Origin: Euborellia annulipes | Taxonomy: Eukaryota; Arthropoda; Insecta; Dermaptera; Anisolabididae | Reading direction: 5' to 3' | NCBI GenBank assembly: GCA_023213315.1 | Contig: JAKCPI010025241.1 | Span: 1 to 64,000 of the forward strand | DNA length: 64,000 nt | Shown here: piece by piece, positions 11,956-23,967 of the stretch | Layout: each line of letters opens with the position of its first letter | Numbering within the stretch: the stretch's first letter is position 1 | Notes under the pieces: model-generated | Database searches by the model: none | Seen by the model: the letters and a program-made list of their open reading frames with translations, nothing else | Told to the model about the DNA's origin: nothing | Made by a program: the position numbers and the translations under genes

Positions 11956-14170
11956 CTGTATGTTATATTATTATTACAGTAGAACCTCGATAAGTTAAAG
12001 TTCAAGGGAAACGGTTAGAAATTTGAGTTATCGAGTTTTTTACTTATCGAGAGTTGAAATTAGAGAGGTTATTGAATATAATTTTTAACGTACCGAGTTT
12101 ATTGACTTTGGGCACGTGAGTGAAAAAGGAATTTCGTTTGATCTATTTGTTTATTTAGAATAGTTTAGTTAAATATAAATTAAATTAATAGATTTATTTA
12201 TTTATTTAAAAATCAGTAATTTTTTTCTGCTTCATGTAATTTTGATTTTCTGCATCAACTATTTTTTCGATGATATGTAAAGAAATACTTTAAGTTATAG
12301 AGGTCACCAAAATATTATTTTAAGTTATCGAGGGCTATGCTCAAAATATTTGTTTAAGTTACAGAGGTTTTGTTCTTTAAGTAATAGAGGTTTTACGCTG
12401 TCAAGGGAAGGGAATTGAAAAAATTTTTAAGTTACGGAGGTTTTGAACTTAGCGAGGTTTAACTTATCGAGGTTCTACTGTATTACATTAAGATTTTTAT
12501 GAAGATTATCTTTTATTGTTCTTTAGATATGCAGTGTATCCCATGACAGCTTCTCAGTTCGCTTCAGGCCCTCTCATGGATCATTGCCAATTGCTTGTAG
12601 TCTGGGGTGACGTCACCGAACAACAGGCTGCTCATTGTATTTCACATTTACTTGCTGGAGGCCGTCTTTTAGGACTTTGCTCTGATTTATATAGATGTCT
12701 AGTACCAGGAGGTAAATATATTAATAGTTCCTCGCCTTCCGATTATCTAATTAATATTTTACTTTCTCTTACCTCTATATATGTTAATATATAGAGAGAG
12801 AAAGTATTGGTTTCATGTCAAAAATTCGATCTCAGATGCTGAGAAGCCCTTGAAAGAAAATAAAAACAATTTATAGCCCCCCAACCTATCACAAAAGGTG
12901 AACGCTAGAGTGATGTGACGTCAAACCAATGGGAGCGCAGAATTGAAAATTTCCCCCTCTTCTCAACTTTTTCACTTAATTTCACTAATTTAGACCTAAA
13001 AAAATGTCGCAAATTTTATTTGTTAATCTTAATATTGATAATATTATTATTTAGATACAATAAAACAAAAAAAGGCAAATATTTTTTCCATGACACAACC
13101 CTATTCTATTTTATGTAAAAAGTTCATTCAAAATAAAATCTAATCAATTATTGATTCGGTTCATGGTTTTAATAAATTTTTTTACACAAAAGAAAACTAA
13201 TATTGCACAGTTTGCTTATCATAGTTTAACAGGAGAAAAAAGTAATAAAATTTCAAAATTTCCAGGTACTGCCGAAGTAAGAGAAAACGAATTAGTTCAA
13301 TTCTCTTACGGCAAATGGACGCACGTGAAACTCCTACATCATATTTTCTGTTATCAAGCATCTCCAGCTAAACCTAAACCAGGTGAAAATTTAAACAAAT
13401 TGCTTAAATATCACTAATTTTTTGACTTTTTTTGCACTTTACTATTTGGAAACTTTTTGTTTCAATTTTTTTTTGTTTTTTTTTTCTTCAAGAAATAGAT
13501 AGATGTATTGATCTGCGTGATAGTGAGGGCAAATCTCATCCTGTAAGTGTTAAAGTTCTTGCAGTGGAGGACACTTGGCATACACCTTCCTTACTCTTGG
13601 CTTCTTCTAAAGAAAGTGAGGGCGTGGCTCTCTTCTCTCAGGTAATTATTTTTTATATCATCCATTTAACAAACACTTAAGCTTAACGTTCTCTTTATTA
13701 ATTAAAAAAAATTCCCTTTATTTCTTAGGTACATTTGGAACTTGACCCACAACAAGTGGCAGCCGGGAATGTCGATGATTCGGCCTCGTTAATTCTTCAA
13801 AGAAGTGACCAAGCACGGTTAGATATTCTGCGTGATGTCTTAGGAACTCATCTGGGACTTAAGGTCTCATCGGGAGCTAAAAAAACATCACCTCCGAGTG
13901 AACCAGCATATTTCCTTGGCAGACACGAGGCATGTTCTGCTTTTTTTAATTTATAAAAAACAATCAATTTAATGAAGAATAGAAATGGCTGTGGTGATGA
14001 TTGAATAAGGAACGCTATGAGCAGGGCAGCCAGCAGAAATAAAAAACTTTTATATTATTTCGACGCAATCCGTTTCAAAAATTTATTTCAGTTGAATTGG
14101 CCAATCAATTGATATAAAATTGGACAGGGTCTAAATGGCCTCTGATGCCGAAAAAGATCTTAAATAAAAA

Positions 14171-14204
<34 letters not shown>

Positions 14205-17200
14205 AAAGGAATATCCGGAGATTAAAAACAGTAGCATTAGTTGGACCACTCTTACATCATTTTATTTTGTAAAAATTATTTTTACACATTGTTTTGACAC
14301 GGTTTCTCGATCAATCACATTATTGTACTAAATATACCAGGGATTATGCCTGCCTGCTGAAATATTTACAAATTAAAATGAAATGAAAGTGGTTCATTTA
14401 AGCTGGTGTTTTTAGTCTCCAGATATACCTTATTAATTAATTAAATGCTTTTAATTAACTTATTTTTTCAAGGACACTAAATTTTAGTCAATTTTTAAGA
14501 CACTTCCCGATGAGCTACAAGTGTCAAATTTGATATTTAAGGGTCATTTCTTATTACAATAATTGTCTGAAAATTAGATCAAAATAGGCCAAACTAATGT
14601 GGTACTTTATTTGAAACCTCACGTGAATTAGTCTATTTTCAAAAGACTTCCCGATGAGTTATGGATTTGAAATTTGATATTTCCGGGTCATTTTTTATGA
14701 CAATTAATGTATCAAAAGCAGATCAAAATAGACTAACCTAATGTGGTACTTTATTTGAAACCTCATGCGTATATCTATACTCATGCGTATTAGTCTATTT
14801 TCAAGAGTTTTTTAATGCTTCTTCTTAAGACTAAAAAAGTTTAATATTTCTGACTTAAAATAAAAGCGTTGGGGACTTATTGATAGCTTAAGCAAATTCT
14901 ATTCTTAGACCCTCGAAGCGCCCCAAGCTTTTTTAAAGTCATAAATATTCAACAATTGTAACAACAAAAATAAAATTATTTTTTTTAGTACAATTTTTAA
15001 ATAAAAGCATTTTTTTTAAAGTTTTTTATTATTATTTTTTTAATATATTTTTATTAAATTTTAATTATATTTATATCTGAGTTTTAAATGTTATCAGGCA
15101 GACAGACATAAGCAATTAATATTTATATTTATTCATAGATAAAACAAGAGTTGTTAGGTGCCCTCGAGCCCAGACTTGGCCCTGAACGAGTTCTCCGTTT
15201 GGGAGGTGGTTTGAGTCTACAATTATGCGGCAAAGGCTCAATGCCTCCCCCTCCCTCTCCTGCTTCTTCCGGGATGCCGTTGCCTGTTATGCTACATGCC
15301 TGCCCTCGTCATTTCGACACCGTCACTTACTTTGATGTAATTATTATATTATTAGACTAATTAATTAATTAAAATTATCATTTTTTTATTTTTATTTTTT
15401 TCTTATTAATATAGCGCTTGTCAACTGCTCGGGTGGGACGTCTGCTTCTACTTGCTGAAGTTCTTCCAAGCACTCAAACGATACTTCATGGTGAAGGTTG
15501 TCTCATTCACGATGGCTTAGCGGTTTTAGCGAATCGACAAACATCTGGACAAGGAAGAAGTGGAAATCGTTGGCTCTCACCAATCGGATGCGCCACTTTT
15601 TCAGTTCAAATTCATCTCCCGGGAGGGACTTATTTGGCCGCACATCCTTCATTCGTTCAACATGTTGCAGCCCTTGCGATGGTTCAATCTGTTGTTGGAG
15701 AACCTGGATTGGAGGTGAACTTTTTTTAAACTACTTTTTTTAAAAGACATTATCAATATTTTAAGCCAAAGGATATTAGTTAAGATTCCAACCATTCAGT
15801 TTAAAGTTTATTTAGTCCAACTAGACATGATATAAAAGGTTCGTCTCTCGTACAACAATTCTTTGGACAAAAACGCAAGACCTTCTTCTATTAATATTTT
15901 CAAATCCTAAAACAAGCAAAGCATTTTTAACTTTTAAACGTATTTTAAGTTGTTGCTTTTGTGGTTTGTATTATTATTATTATGGAAGTTTTTAATTATA
16001 GACCACATTTTGTATTAATTATTAAAAATATAAATACTGTACTTTTCGACTGCTTATTCTGCATTCGTTTTCAAATACTGTGCACTTGCCAGGCACCTTC
16101 ACTTCTCTGGCTCCGGCTCAAGTGAACTAACCTCTAAAGCAGGGCGCTTTAGAGGTTACTTCACTCGAGTCCCACTACTTTAAGAAGCCCTTACCTAAAG
16201 TAGTGGGCTGCGGCCCCCTAGGAGGCCATGGATTACGCGCAGGGGGCCGCGAAGAGTTTCAAATGTAACAAATTATTATTGTTAAATAAGTTTAAATACT
16301 TGGAATTATAAAATTTCAATAATATATTGAAATGATAATATATTTGCAAATTCAAAATTATAAATATAGTTTTTTAACCAATCTGAATTAAAAAAAAAAA
16401 AAATAAGGGGACCGGGAGATATTGAATTGGATTTCAATTTTAATAAATGGCCGTTGTTTTTATCTCTCTTCTGGAGTCTTTAATATATATTATATGAATA
16501 CTAAAACTTTTTTTTTAGGCATTAGATCTACGCATTAAATGGCCCAATGACGTCTATTTGGGTTTGTCAGCCAAAGTTGGTGGCATTCTTGTAAATACTA
16601 CTCATATCGACGATCGTTTTATTTGTACTATAGGTAAGCCATTTTATTCTGCATTCTATAATTTTTTTTTCATTTATTTAATTAATTGTTTATGTTTAGG
16701 ATGCGGATTAAATTTAAATAACCCTGAACCAACTATAAGCATCGCTAAAGCTATAGAAGAACTTGGACCAAATAAACCTAGTCTTTCTCTGGAACGTTAT
16801 CTCGCCTCTGTGTTCTCAAGGCTTGAATATTTACTTGATCAATGTCAGGTAATTTTTTCTTTCTATTTGGCTTGGCACTTACAAGGGGAGGGCACGACCT
16901 TGGGATTTCATTTTGGGATGAAACTTCGGGTGATGATTGTAGACCATTAGGGGGGTTCACCCCTTGAAATAGCGCAACGCTCAATAGTTTCGGAGAAAAT
17001 GGCGTTTAAAAAATTCAAAGTCCGCTTATATACTAGTTAGGCTTTTTATATGACAATGGCGACAATAGTCTAGTAGGTAGCGTGTCTACCTACCAAATGG
17101 GCGCTTGGGGTTCGAATCTCGCCTCGACTTATTTTTTTTTATTAAATTATTTATTTTATTGTTTTTACAATTAAATAAATTTATTATTTAATATTATAGA

Positions 17201-18563
17201 TTATTTATTAATAAATAACTATAGTGTTATTTTGCTAACAAAAAAAAAGACTAAATTTTAAATCATAATTTAATTATATTCAATAGAAATATTTTAAATA
17301 ACTACCAAATAAATACACTATTATTTAATAAACTATTATTCAAAATACTATAATTTAGGCTATTAATAAGGAAAAAGTTTCAATCTTATTTCTTGATTTT
17401 ACATTATAAGCATTTATACATTATACTTTTTTATTACAAACATGAGACTGAAGGATAATCATCATAAAGACATTTAAAACAAAAATTTTTTCGGCATCTA
17501 GCACAATTAAAGAAAACGGAATAATTTTTACAAGAACAATGAATTATTTTTTAGAAGATCAGTTGGAAAACAAACATCATTTACGTTCACAAAAATTTCT
17601 CTATTAATAAATAATCTATAATATTAAATAATAAATTTATTTAATTGTAAAAACAATAAAATAAATAATTTAATAAAAAAAAAAAAATAAGTCGAGCCGA
17701 GATTCGAACCCCAAGCGCCCATTTGGTAGGTAGACACGCTACCTACTAGACTATTGTCGCCATTGTCATATAAAAAGCCTAACTAGTATATAAGCGGACT
17801 TTGAATTTTTTAAACGCCATTTTCTCCGAAACTATTGAGTGTTGCGCGTTACTATTTCAAGGGGTGAACCCCCTAACGGTCTACAATCATCACCCGAAGT
17901 TTCATCCCAAAATGAAATCCCAAGGTCGTGCCCTCCCCTTGTTAGATCCCATCTCCTTTTGGGCTAATATGTAGATGCGCAAAATCAACGGCGTCCGCTA
18001 TAGAAAAAAACTTGTTAGTAATATATGAGAGTTTTTATTTTCATTGTTTACACATCCGTCTGTTTCATTGTCATAAGTAGTAAGAACGGTGGTTGGTCGA
18101 CAATCTCTATTACTGTTTCAGTAACCATAACCAGTGTTGGGCAAATTAAGCATATTTTGATTTGTCTACTTCATGACGTAGACAAAGTAGACAATGTAGA
18201 CAAACGGCTCAGCGCTTGTTTTCATTGGTTCTCATCTCAGATCAGTGATCTGTCATTTCTAGAAACAGCCTAGAAATTCATATACATAAAAATGTCTAAA
18301 CGCGGAAGACCAATAAACAGACATTTTAATGAATTAAAATTTGAATTAGGGAAACAAAATGAAAAAAATATTTTGCACTGTGTCTTTTCTGCAAAAAAAA
18401 CCCTGCATAATACAGCTTCTAATATCTAATTCAAATGAAAGTCACTTAAAATTAAGAATACCGCCATTACCAACGCGGGCAGATGTTTCTTTTTCACCCA
18501 ATATCTCGCTATATTTGATATTCCACTTTAAGCGAGAATATTGGAGTAACGAACACTAAATAA

Positions 18564-18603
<40 letters not shown>

Positions 18604-19663
18604 TTAGTGTTCGTTACTCCAAAATTCTCGCTTAAAGTGGAATAGAAAAATTGTAAAATCACTCTTTACCTATTGATTTCGTGTATATTAGTATCAAAAA
18701 ATTATATTTATGACGATACATAAAAAATTATGGTGTTGTTAGTCCCGCCAAATTTTTAAATTTTAATTGCCTACATTGACTACTTTGTCTATTTTGTCTA
18801 CATGGATATTGTTCATTTGTCTACATGCATTGTCTACGCGTAGACAAAGTAAAGTAGACAATTCGCCCAACGCTGACCATAACGGATGAATATTGCTTGT
18901 CGACGTTCCGTCTGCATTGAATCAAGTGTAAAGAAGATCGGACTGGCTGTTTTTTATTCCTCCCGTCTACAATCCCTTACCTCAAGTACTCTACCTAACA
19001 AATAAAAATATAATTGACAAATAGTGTTGAAATTTTAAGGTTCTTAGAAATTATAAATATCAATAATATTTTTATTCGTTAAAATTGATTCATTTGGAAG
19101 GGGGTGGGGATAGTCCGAATCTTCCATATATTCCCCCTCCCCCGCCTCCTTAAAAATATTTTGTGGCTTCGGACCTGCATATACATCTAAATATTAATTA
19201 AAAAAGTAAAATTTTAAAAATTAATACTTAAAAATTTTATTTGTATTTATATTCTAGCGAACAAGTACAGAATGCGCCTTTAAATTACCGAAATTAAGAA
19301 AAAATTGTGTGCTGTGCGACCAGTCACACCAGATTACCCCCCCCCCCCTGAGAAACACCTCTGGATCCACCCTTGACTCTCTTCCATATTTATATAATAT
19401 TTTTTTTTAATATGATATTGTTTTTGCAGGCGGGTGCAGTGGAAAATGTTATAAGTGAATATTACGCCAGATGGTTGCATTCTAATCAAGCGGTTGAAGT
19501 GGTTGACAGTCGAGGACAACAACGAGAATCAGCCATTATCCAAGGGATTGATGAAGATGGCTTTTTATTAGCTCGTTTAAATAAAGGAGGACGTGTTTTA
19601 TCTCTGCATCCTGACGGTAATTCTCTTGACATGTTTCGTGGGCTGATTGCACCTAAAATGTGA
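7672..19663 (+). CDS. HLCS: Holocarboxylase synthetase (biotin-protein ligase), 16 exons
   Basis: Attaches biotin to carboxylases through biotinyl-5'-AMP, in cytosol and mitochondria. Exons: 7672-7819, 9915-10033, 10294-10678, 10746-10997, 11108-11198, 11279-11381, 11561-11841, 12527-12711, 13266-13382, 13493-13641, 13729-13929, 15139-15336, 15415-15714, 16519-16633, 16700-16848, 19430-19663. All junctions keep phase and the sum is 3027 nt (1008 residues). This is longer than human HLCS (~726) and similar to the long insect form. Domains: extended N-terminal part; Pro/Ser-rich linker (~330-430); amidotransferase-like N-domain (~434-560, starting NILVYAES); BirA/LplA catalytic core (~744-905) with the ATP/biotin loop TSGQGRSGNRW (786-796) and KWPND (850-854) holding the conserved lysine; C-terminal domain ending HPDGNSLDMFRGLIAPKM. 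The loop reads GQGRSG where BirA has GRGRRG. The intron after 13929 has a GC donor. Exon 1 is the least certain: it is chosen for its phase-1 donor, good ATG context and arthropod-like start MWLTLYYVAATWLQSW. Confidence 0.92.
7820..9914 (+). other. HLCS intron 1, with an inverted repeat at 8138-8339
   Basis: The intron is bounded by A|GTAATT and TTTTAAG. An imperfect inverted repeat spans 8138-8339: GTATATGCGAAGATAAGTTT on the left returns inverted as AAACTTTTCTTCGCATATAC on the right, with a TA-rich centre. Between 8400 and 9800 a few open frames occur but show no recognisable protein. Confidence 0.6.
11977..12480. mobile_element. pogo/Tigger-like MITE in HLCS intron 7 (TA duplication)
   Basis: The ends are inverted: CAGTAGAACCTCGATAAGTT at 11977 and the matching AACTTATCGAGGTTCTACTG ending at 12480, with TA on both sides (11975-11976 and 12481-12482). 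CAGTAGAACC-type ends with TA duplication are typical of pogo/Tigger elements. The interior repeats degenerate AAGTTAYMGAGGT motifs about five times near the right end, so the terminal motif has been multiplied. No transposase frame. Confidence 0.85.
12772..13265 (+). other. HLCS intron 8 with a fragment of the ACTTTCTCTTACC repeat
   Basis: The intron (12712-13265) contains at about 12765-12850 the palindromic end ACTTTCTCTTACC...AGAGAGAAAGT and some following sequence of the dispersed repeat that is longer at 28186, 32366 and 46600. The remainder is AT-rich with no gene. Confidence 0.6.
13930..15138 (+). other. HLCS intron 11 (GC-AG), with tandem duplication
   Basis: The donor is GAG|GCATGT and the acceptor TTCATAG; only GC at this point keeps the reading frame (phase 0) into the next exon. 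A pure A tract lies at about 14168-14202. A unit of about 145 bp beginning CTTCCCGATGAG is present twice in tandem (about 14500-14643 and 14644-14800), the copies sharing GTGGTACTTTATTTGAAACC. Confidence 0.75.
15715..16518 (+). other. HLCS intron 13, with three consecutive GC-rich hairpins
   Basis: Within an AT-rich intron, 16128-16250 is GC-rich and made of three hairpins in a row: AACCTCTAAAGC/GCTTTAGAGGTT (16128-16157), CCCACTACTTTA/TAAAGTAGTGGG (16171-16207, imperfect next to the loop) and GCGGCCCCCT/AGGGGGCCGC (16210-16250). No protein reading frame and no tRNA signature. Confidence 0.75.
16882..17941. mobile_element. Long-TIR DNA element with TTA duplication and tRNA-like arms (HLCS intron 15)
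   Basis: Inverted arms of about 330 bp: CAAGGGGAGGGCACGACC at 16882 and its complement ending at 17941, flanked by TTA on both sides (16879-16881, 17942-17944). A 3-bp TWA-type duplication points to the PIF/Harbinger superfamily. Each arm carries a tRNA-like segment (about 17057-17130, and inverted about 17690-17765) with an A-box-like TAGTCTAGTAGGTAGCG and a B-box-like GGGTTCGAATC. The 400-bp loop is AT-rich, with no transposase. Confidence 0.8.
18132..18875 (+). mobile_element. hAT element with decayed BED-finger frame, 8-bp duplication ACCATAAC
   Basis: The ends CAGTGTTGGGC (18132) and GCCCAACGCTG (to 18875) are inverted and flanked by exact ACCATAAC (18124-18131, 18876-18883). From 18291 a frame reads MSKRGRPINRHFNELKFEL followed, across a small frameshift, by a Cys-x2-Cys motif and HLKLRI, which resembles the N-terminal BED zinc finger of hAT transposases. 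The catalytic part is missing. A TA-rich palindrome (18523-18645) sits inside. Confidence 0.85.
19255..19374 (-). repeat. Fragment of the CAAGGGCGGATCC hAT-like family
   Basis: Shares with 36229-36512 and 38969-39405 the sequence ending AACACCTCTGGATCCACCCTTG, the poly(C) run and the TGTGTGCTGTGCGACCAGTC segment, in reverse orientation. Its left boundary is not visible. It lies directly before the last HLCS exon, in the polypyrimidine region of the acceptor. Confidence 0.65.
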
Positions 19664-20553
19664 TCATATGCCTTCTATTATCATCATCGACACAATCACA
19701 CACACTATCGCAATTTCACTTAGGTTATTTAAACACTTCTTAACTACTACTAGTCAAATTTAGAAAAACAAAACAAATATTTTTGTGTTCCTAGACAAAT
19801 ATTTCTTCGTCTGTGTTAATTAATTCTATGTGTCCTCTAAAAGAGGAATGAATAGTAGAATGTTAGATTTTGGCCAGAAAATGATTTATTTTATGGCGCA
19901 TTAACGGACAGCTATTAAAAGAAACTTGATCTGAATATTTATTTTTTATATATATCTTATTAAAATGATTTGAAAAATTCTGATTCAAATCAATAAATGG
20001 AAAAAAAAAATCAATTCCTTATTTTTAGATTAGCCTAACTGGCTAATAAAAAGTTTTCGCTTATATTTGAATCGAAATATACAAAGTTTCGACTTGTATT
20101 TAATCAGAAGAAAAGAATTTACTTTTTCCTAATGTCCTTTTATTTAAGAGATAAAGATATCTCAGCGCACACATCTCTAGTCAGACGTTTGGGGAAATGT
20201 TTAAATAAAACTCTTATGATAAATATTATATATCATTTATCACAGCATAAAAATATAGGCTTATAAGTGATCTGATAATGCCGGCTGTTAGACAAGCCTG
20301 CCATCTTTTACAAGAGCGCTAAACTATTTGGGTGTTAATTTTTAAATAAATACGAAATTTTTTTACTTTGTCTCCATTTCATTTATTTATTATAGGTTGG
20401 ATATTAATGATTTTTACACATTTTTACATCTAAAAAAAATTACAATTTTCATAATAGAGTTTTTTCGCATTTTCCATAAATATAAAAAAATATTTTTTAA
20501 TTAATCGTAATTAAAAAAAAGCATTTATGTAAAATGCTCACGAATTTAAATAC
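19664..20553 (+). other. HLCS 3' flank with possible poly(A) signal
   Basis: AT-rich non-coding sequence. An AATAAA hexamer at 19992-19997, about 330 bases after the stop codon, is a reasonable polyadenylation signal, but AATAAA-like strings are frequent here. No other feature seen. Confidence 0.4.
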
Positions 20554-20557
20554 TTAA

Positions 20558-20942
20558 GGTGCGCGTCTCGGGGTGCTAATTTTGGGACTTTCCAGCGGCC
20601 ACAATTTTGAAGATATCGACCTCAAATTTTTTTTTAAATTAAAGCTATTTAAAATATCTACAAATAATAGAAGCCCTTTTTTGATTTTCGAAATTTTTTT
20701 TTTTTTTTTAGATTAATCGCATTAAATAAAAGATATTTTAAAAAAAGGAGCTCTATAAGTTGTAGATAATTAAATTAGTAATCATTGTGTTAAAGAATAA
20801 TTAATTTTTTGCCTTTAATTAATTAGCTGGAAAGTCTAGAATGAAATGGAACAAGTTCCGTGTATTCCAATGGGGGAACACTAACGCCATCTCTTGCCGC
20901 CTCGAGTCAATCGTGTTTTAACGGTTTTTCGAGACGCGCACC
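20558..20942. mobile_element. TIR element with TTAA duplication
   Basis: GGTGCGCGTCTCG at 20558 and CGAGACGCGCACC to 20942 are inverted ends, and TTAA lies on both sides (20554-20557, 20943-20946). TTAA target duplication is used by piggyBac and Kolobok elements; the ends do not begin CCY, so Kolobok is more likely. The 385-bp element has no coding capacity. Confidence 0.75.
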
Positions 20943-21298
20943 TTAAAAAAAAAAATAACAAAAAAAATAGTTTAACATGCCTCGGTAGTTTTGGACTAAA
21001 GATTCAATGTACCCTCTTGAAGCCCCCTCAATGGGCATAGTATTCCAAAAAGTTTGCAAATTAAATAAGAAAAACCTTGTCAAATAAAGTTTTAACTGAT
21101 GAAACAAGATAATTTCGCGCACAGAGTATATATATAAATTATAAATTATATAATATATAATTATAATTAAATAAATAAAAGTTTTATTTGTTTTAGCGAT
21201 TTGCTATACAAATGAGTGAGTTACATTTACATAATATTCAACATTTTCCCTTTTTCTTCTCAATACAAACACAATTTTCCTGGTGTTTAAATTAAAAA

Positions 21299-21610
21299 CT
21301 AGTTTACAATACTTCTTCTCTTAATCATTTCTACTACATAATAAAAAACATCATTCAGTTTATTATTTTCATTAATATTTAATAGGGTACATAAATTATA
21401 GGACTCGCGCATGTATTTTGTCAGGTATCTATCCCTACTTGTCTGGTACATTGGACAATCAAATAGTAAATGTGAAAGATTCTCCTTCTCTAAATTACAA
21501 ATGGTACAGTTTTGACTGGGATCTATTCTACATATTTGATCTTTATATATTAATTGGATGTAGTATTTTTCATTTGAGAGCCTCAGTTGAGCGATGATCC
21601 TGTGCTTCAT
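21299..21610 (-). pseudogene. C-terminal fragment of a LINE reverse transcriptase
   Basis: A 103-residue minus-strand frame includes IAQLRLSNEKYY, a Cys-x2-Cys...His-x4-Cys motif (CTICNLEKENLSHLLFDCP) and a hydrophobic tail. This matches the zinc-knuckle region (zf-RVT type) at the C-terminus of non-LTR retrotransposon polyproteins. The rest of the reverse transcriptase is absent, so it is a 5'-truncated relic. Confidence 0.75.
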
Positions 21611-22888
21611 TTATTTATTTTATTTATATTTAATTATAATTATAAAAAAGTATATATATAATTTCGCGGTCAGGGCGCAATCAGCCAGTAACTTTCATGA
21701 ACATTCATTCCATTTGTCTTTATATTGGCACCTGATAAAACTCTCTATCTTCTGAATAATTATTCCTGGAAACTTTGTATATTATAATTTTAATATAAAC
21801 ACAAAGATCTTTTTTTTTTTTATATATTTTTTTAAAATTTTTTTTAAAAAAAAAAAAAAAATATTCTAGTCAAATTAAAAATGTTAGTTACCTATATTTA
21901 AATATATATATATTTGTTATTTATATTTTTAAAATGTTTTATTCGGAATTTATTAAAGCGCCAACGCCCTATGTATGCCAACTTATAATAAAGATGGATT
22001 TTAATAATTCTTCTTTATGATGATTGAGTACAGATCAAGTGCCTAATCCAACTAGATTTATTACATTTTTTTAGAGACATGCATATTAAAAAAAAACAAC
22101 ATTCTAATCATACATTTCACTGATAATAACACTTAGGCAATTAGTTATGATGTATGTAAGGTGATAAATGATTGGTTCTAATTTCTAAAAATCTATTAAT
22201 TCGTCAGACTTTTAGGCACTGAACAAAGATTCTAACTATTATTGAAAAAGAAGCTGTTAAAGTGCATATGCCCTCAAATGCTAAAAAGACAGCAAATAAT
22301 CAATTTTGGTTTTAAATTCTATTTTAATATAATTACATAGATACATACTATTTCTTATATAAAATTTTTCAATTTATTTTATGATCCGTGGGTCGGTGTT
22401 CGCTTCTCGCTCTGAGCATTAAAATATTTCACAATTAAATAAATTATTCCTTGAGAACATGTTTGATGTGGCTTTTAATATAATATAGTACAATATATTT
22501 AACGAAAGATATTTAAATTAAAAGTAAAAGCCTTAATTTTGATAATTATTAGAATTTCGAAAAAATAAATCCAATATTAGCACGTTTTATAAAAACTTAC
22601 CTGTTAACTCTGAAAATGAAATTCTATAATTAATGATTACTGGATTTGTGCAACATATATCTTGTTCACTTGAAAACTACGCCTAACTATTATATACTTA
22701 TAAAAAAGAAATTTATAAAAACGTCTTGTGTGCATGTCTCTAAATTAAAAAAAAAAAGACACTGGCCATATTACTTAAATAGGAAATATTAATAGCTGTA
22801 CAAAAATGTGCTTGAAATACTATATTGCAAGAAGTGAGAAAAATTATAAATAAACTTATTTTTATTTATATACACTATTACAGTATTA
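21611..22888. other. AT-rich sequence without recognised features
   Basis: Low-complexity A/T runs near 21810-21860 and no recognisable gene, tRNA or element boundary. Confidence 0.5.
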
Positions 22889-23255
22889 CAGGGGCGTATA
22901 TAATGGGGGCCCGCTCCCCCCACCCCGAAATTTTTCAAAATCTATATAGATATATCTATATTTTGTTTGAAAAAGTGCGTCGCATAAATAAAAGAAATTA
23001 AAAAAATGAAATTTATTAATAGATAAGCAATTTTTTAATAAAAAAAAGTTTGTCTTTGAGAGGACCGGGCCCCTTGGGGCTCAGGTGAAATCAGAAAGAA
23101 TTTAATGAAAATTTGTCTTTGAGAGGAAGACCCGGGGCCCTCATTGCTGAGGTATATCCGGTATTTTAAAAATATTTTTGTGTATGGGGGGGGGGGGGTA
23201 TTTAAAAATGAGTTCGCCCCCCCCCCCCCCGAAAAAATTTCTATATACGCCTCTG
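22889..23255. mobile_element. hAT-like MITE, CAGGGGCGTATATA termini
   Basis: Ends CAGGGGCGTATATAATGG (22889) and TATATACGCCTCTG (to 23255) are inverted. Flanks CAGTATTA and CTATATTA match at 6 of 8 positions, consistent with a decayed 8-bp duplication. The interior has long poly(G)/poly(C) tracts and two copies of a TTTGTCTTTGAGAGGA segment. Confidence 0.75.
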
Positions 23256-23493
23256 CTATATTATAATTTAAAGGAATTATTTTGGCAATATTGTACTTTA
23301 GACTCGTATTCACTGTTTTATAAGGATAGGATGGAGAACATAACATTTAATATTATTAATATTTTATAATCTCAAAGTAAAATTATTTTCTCTTACTTGT
23401 TAGTTTAAAGTTAGATGATTTGGAAGTCTTACTAGACTGTTAAGAAATGAAATTCCTTTGAAAGTAGGGATTAATTGATAACTATACTACAAG

Positions 23494-23646
23494 TATATTT
23501 AACAAGAGTGGGAGTGTTTCTTATTGGCGAAGCCAATGGCCCCCAGGAATCGAACCCAGGATCTCCAGCTTTTCCGGGGCATCGGTGTGTGCTGTCCATT
23601 GCACCAGGACCCTCGACCTACTCCAACAAATCTCTTGTTAAATATA
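23494..23646 (-). mobile_element. Small TIR element containing a tRNA-like sequence
   Basis: TATATTTAACAAGAG at 23494 returns inverted as CTCTTGTTAAATATA ending at 23646. Between them, on the minus strand, is a tRNA-like sequence (about 23617-23540) with an A-box-like TCCTGGTGCAATGG and a B-box GGGTTCGATTCC. The cloverleaf is not convincing enough for a functional tRNA. Confidence 0.65.
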
Positions 23647-23967
23647 TCTATGATTAGTTAAGTCCGAAACGAGGTATTTTGAATACTAATATTATTATTA
23701 TATCTATATATAGATTTCGAAAAATATTTAACTATAGGTAGATCGGTGGTATCGCTAACTTTAACAATTTTTTTTCTCACTTAATTCAAAAATTATCGAG
23801 AGTGGTCTATTTCCTTAAAAAAAAAAATAAAAAATTATAACCCATTCAATAAAAAGTTGAAATGACACCACTATTTAGAATCGTCAAAAACAAACCCTCC
23901 TTAATAGTAGTTTAAACTTATCATATTAAAAAAATCTGTACGTTCTCCATTCTTTTTGAATTCGTAA

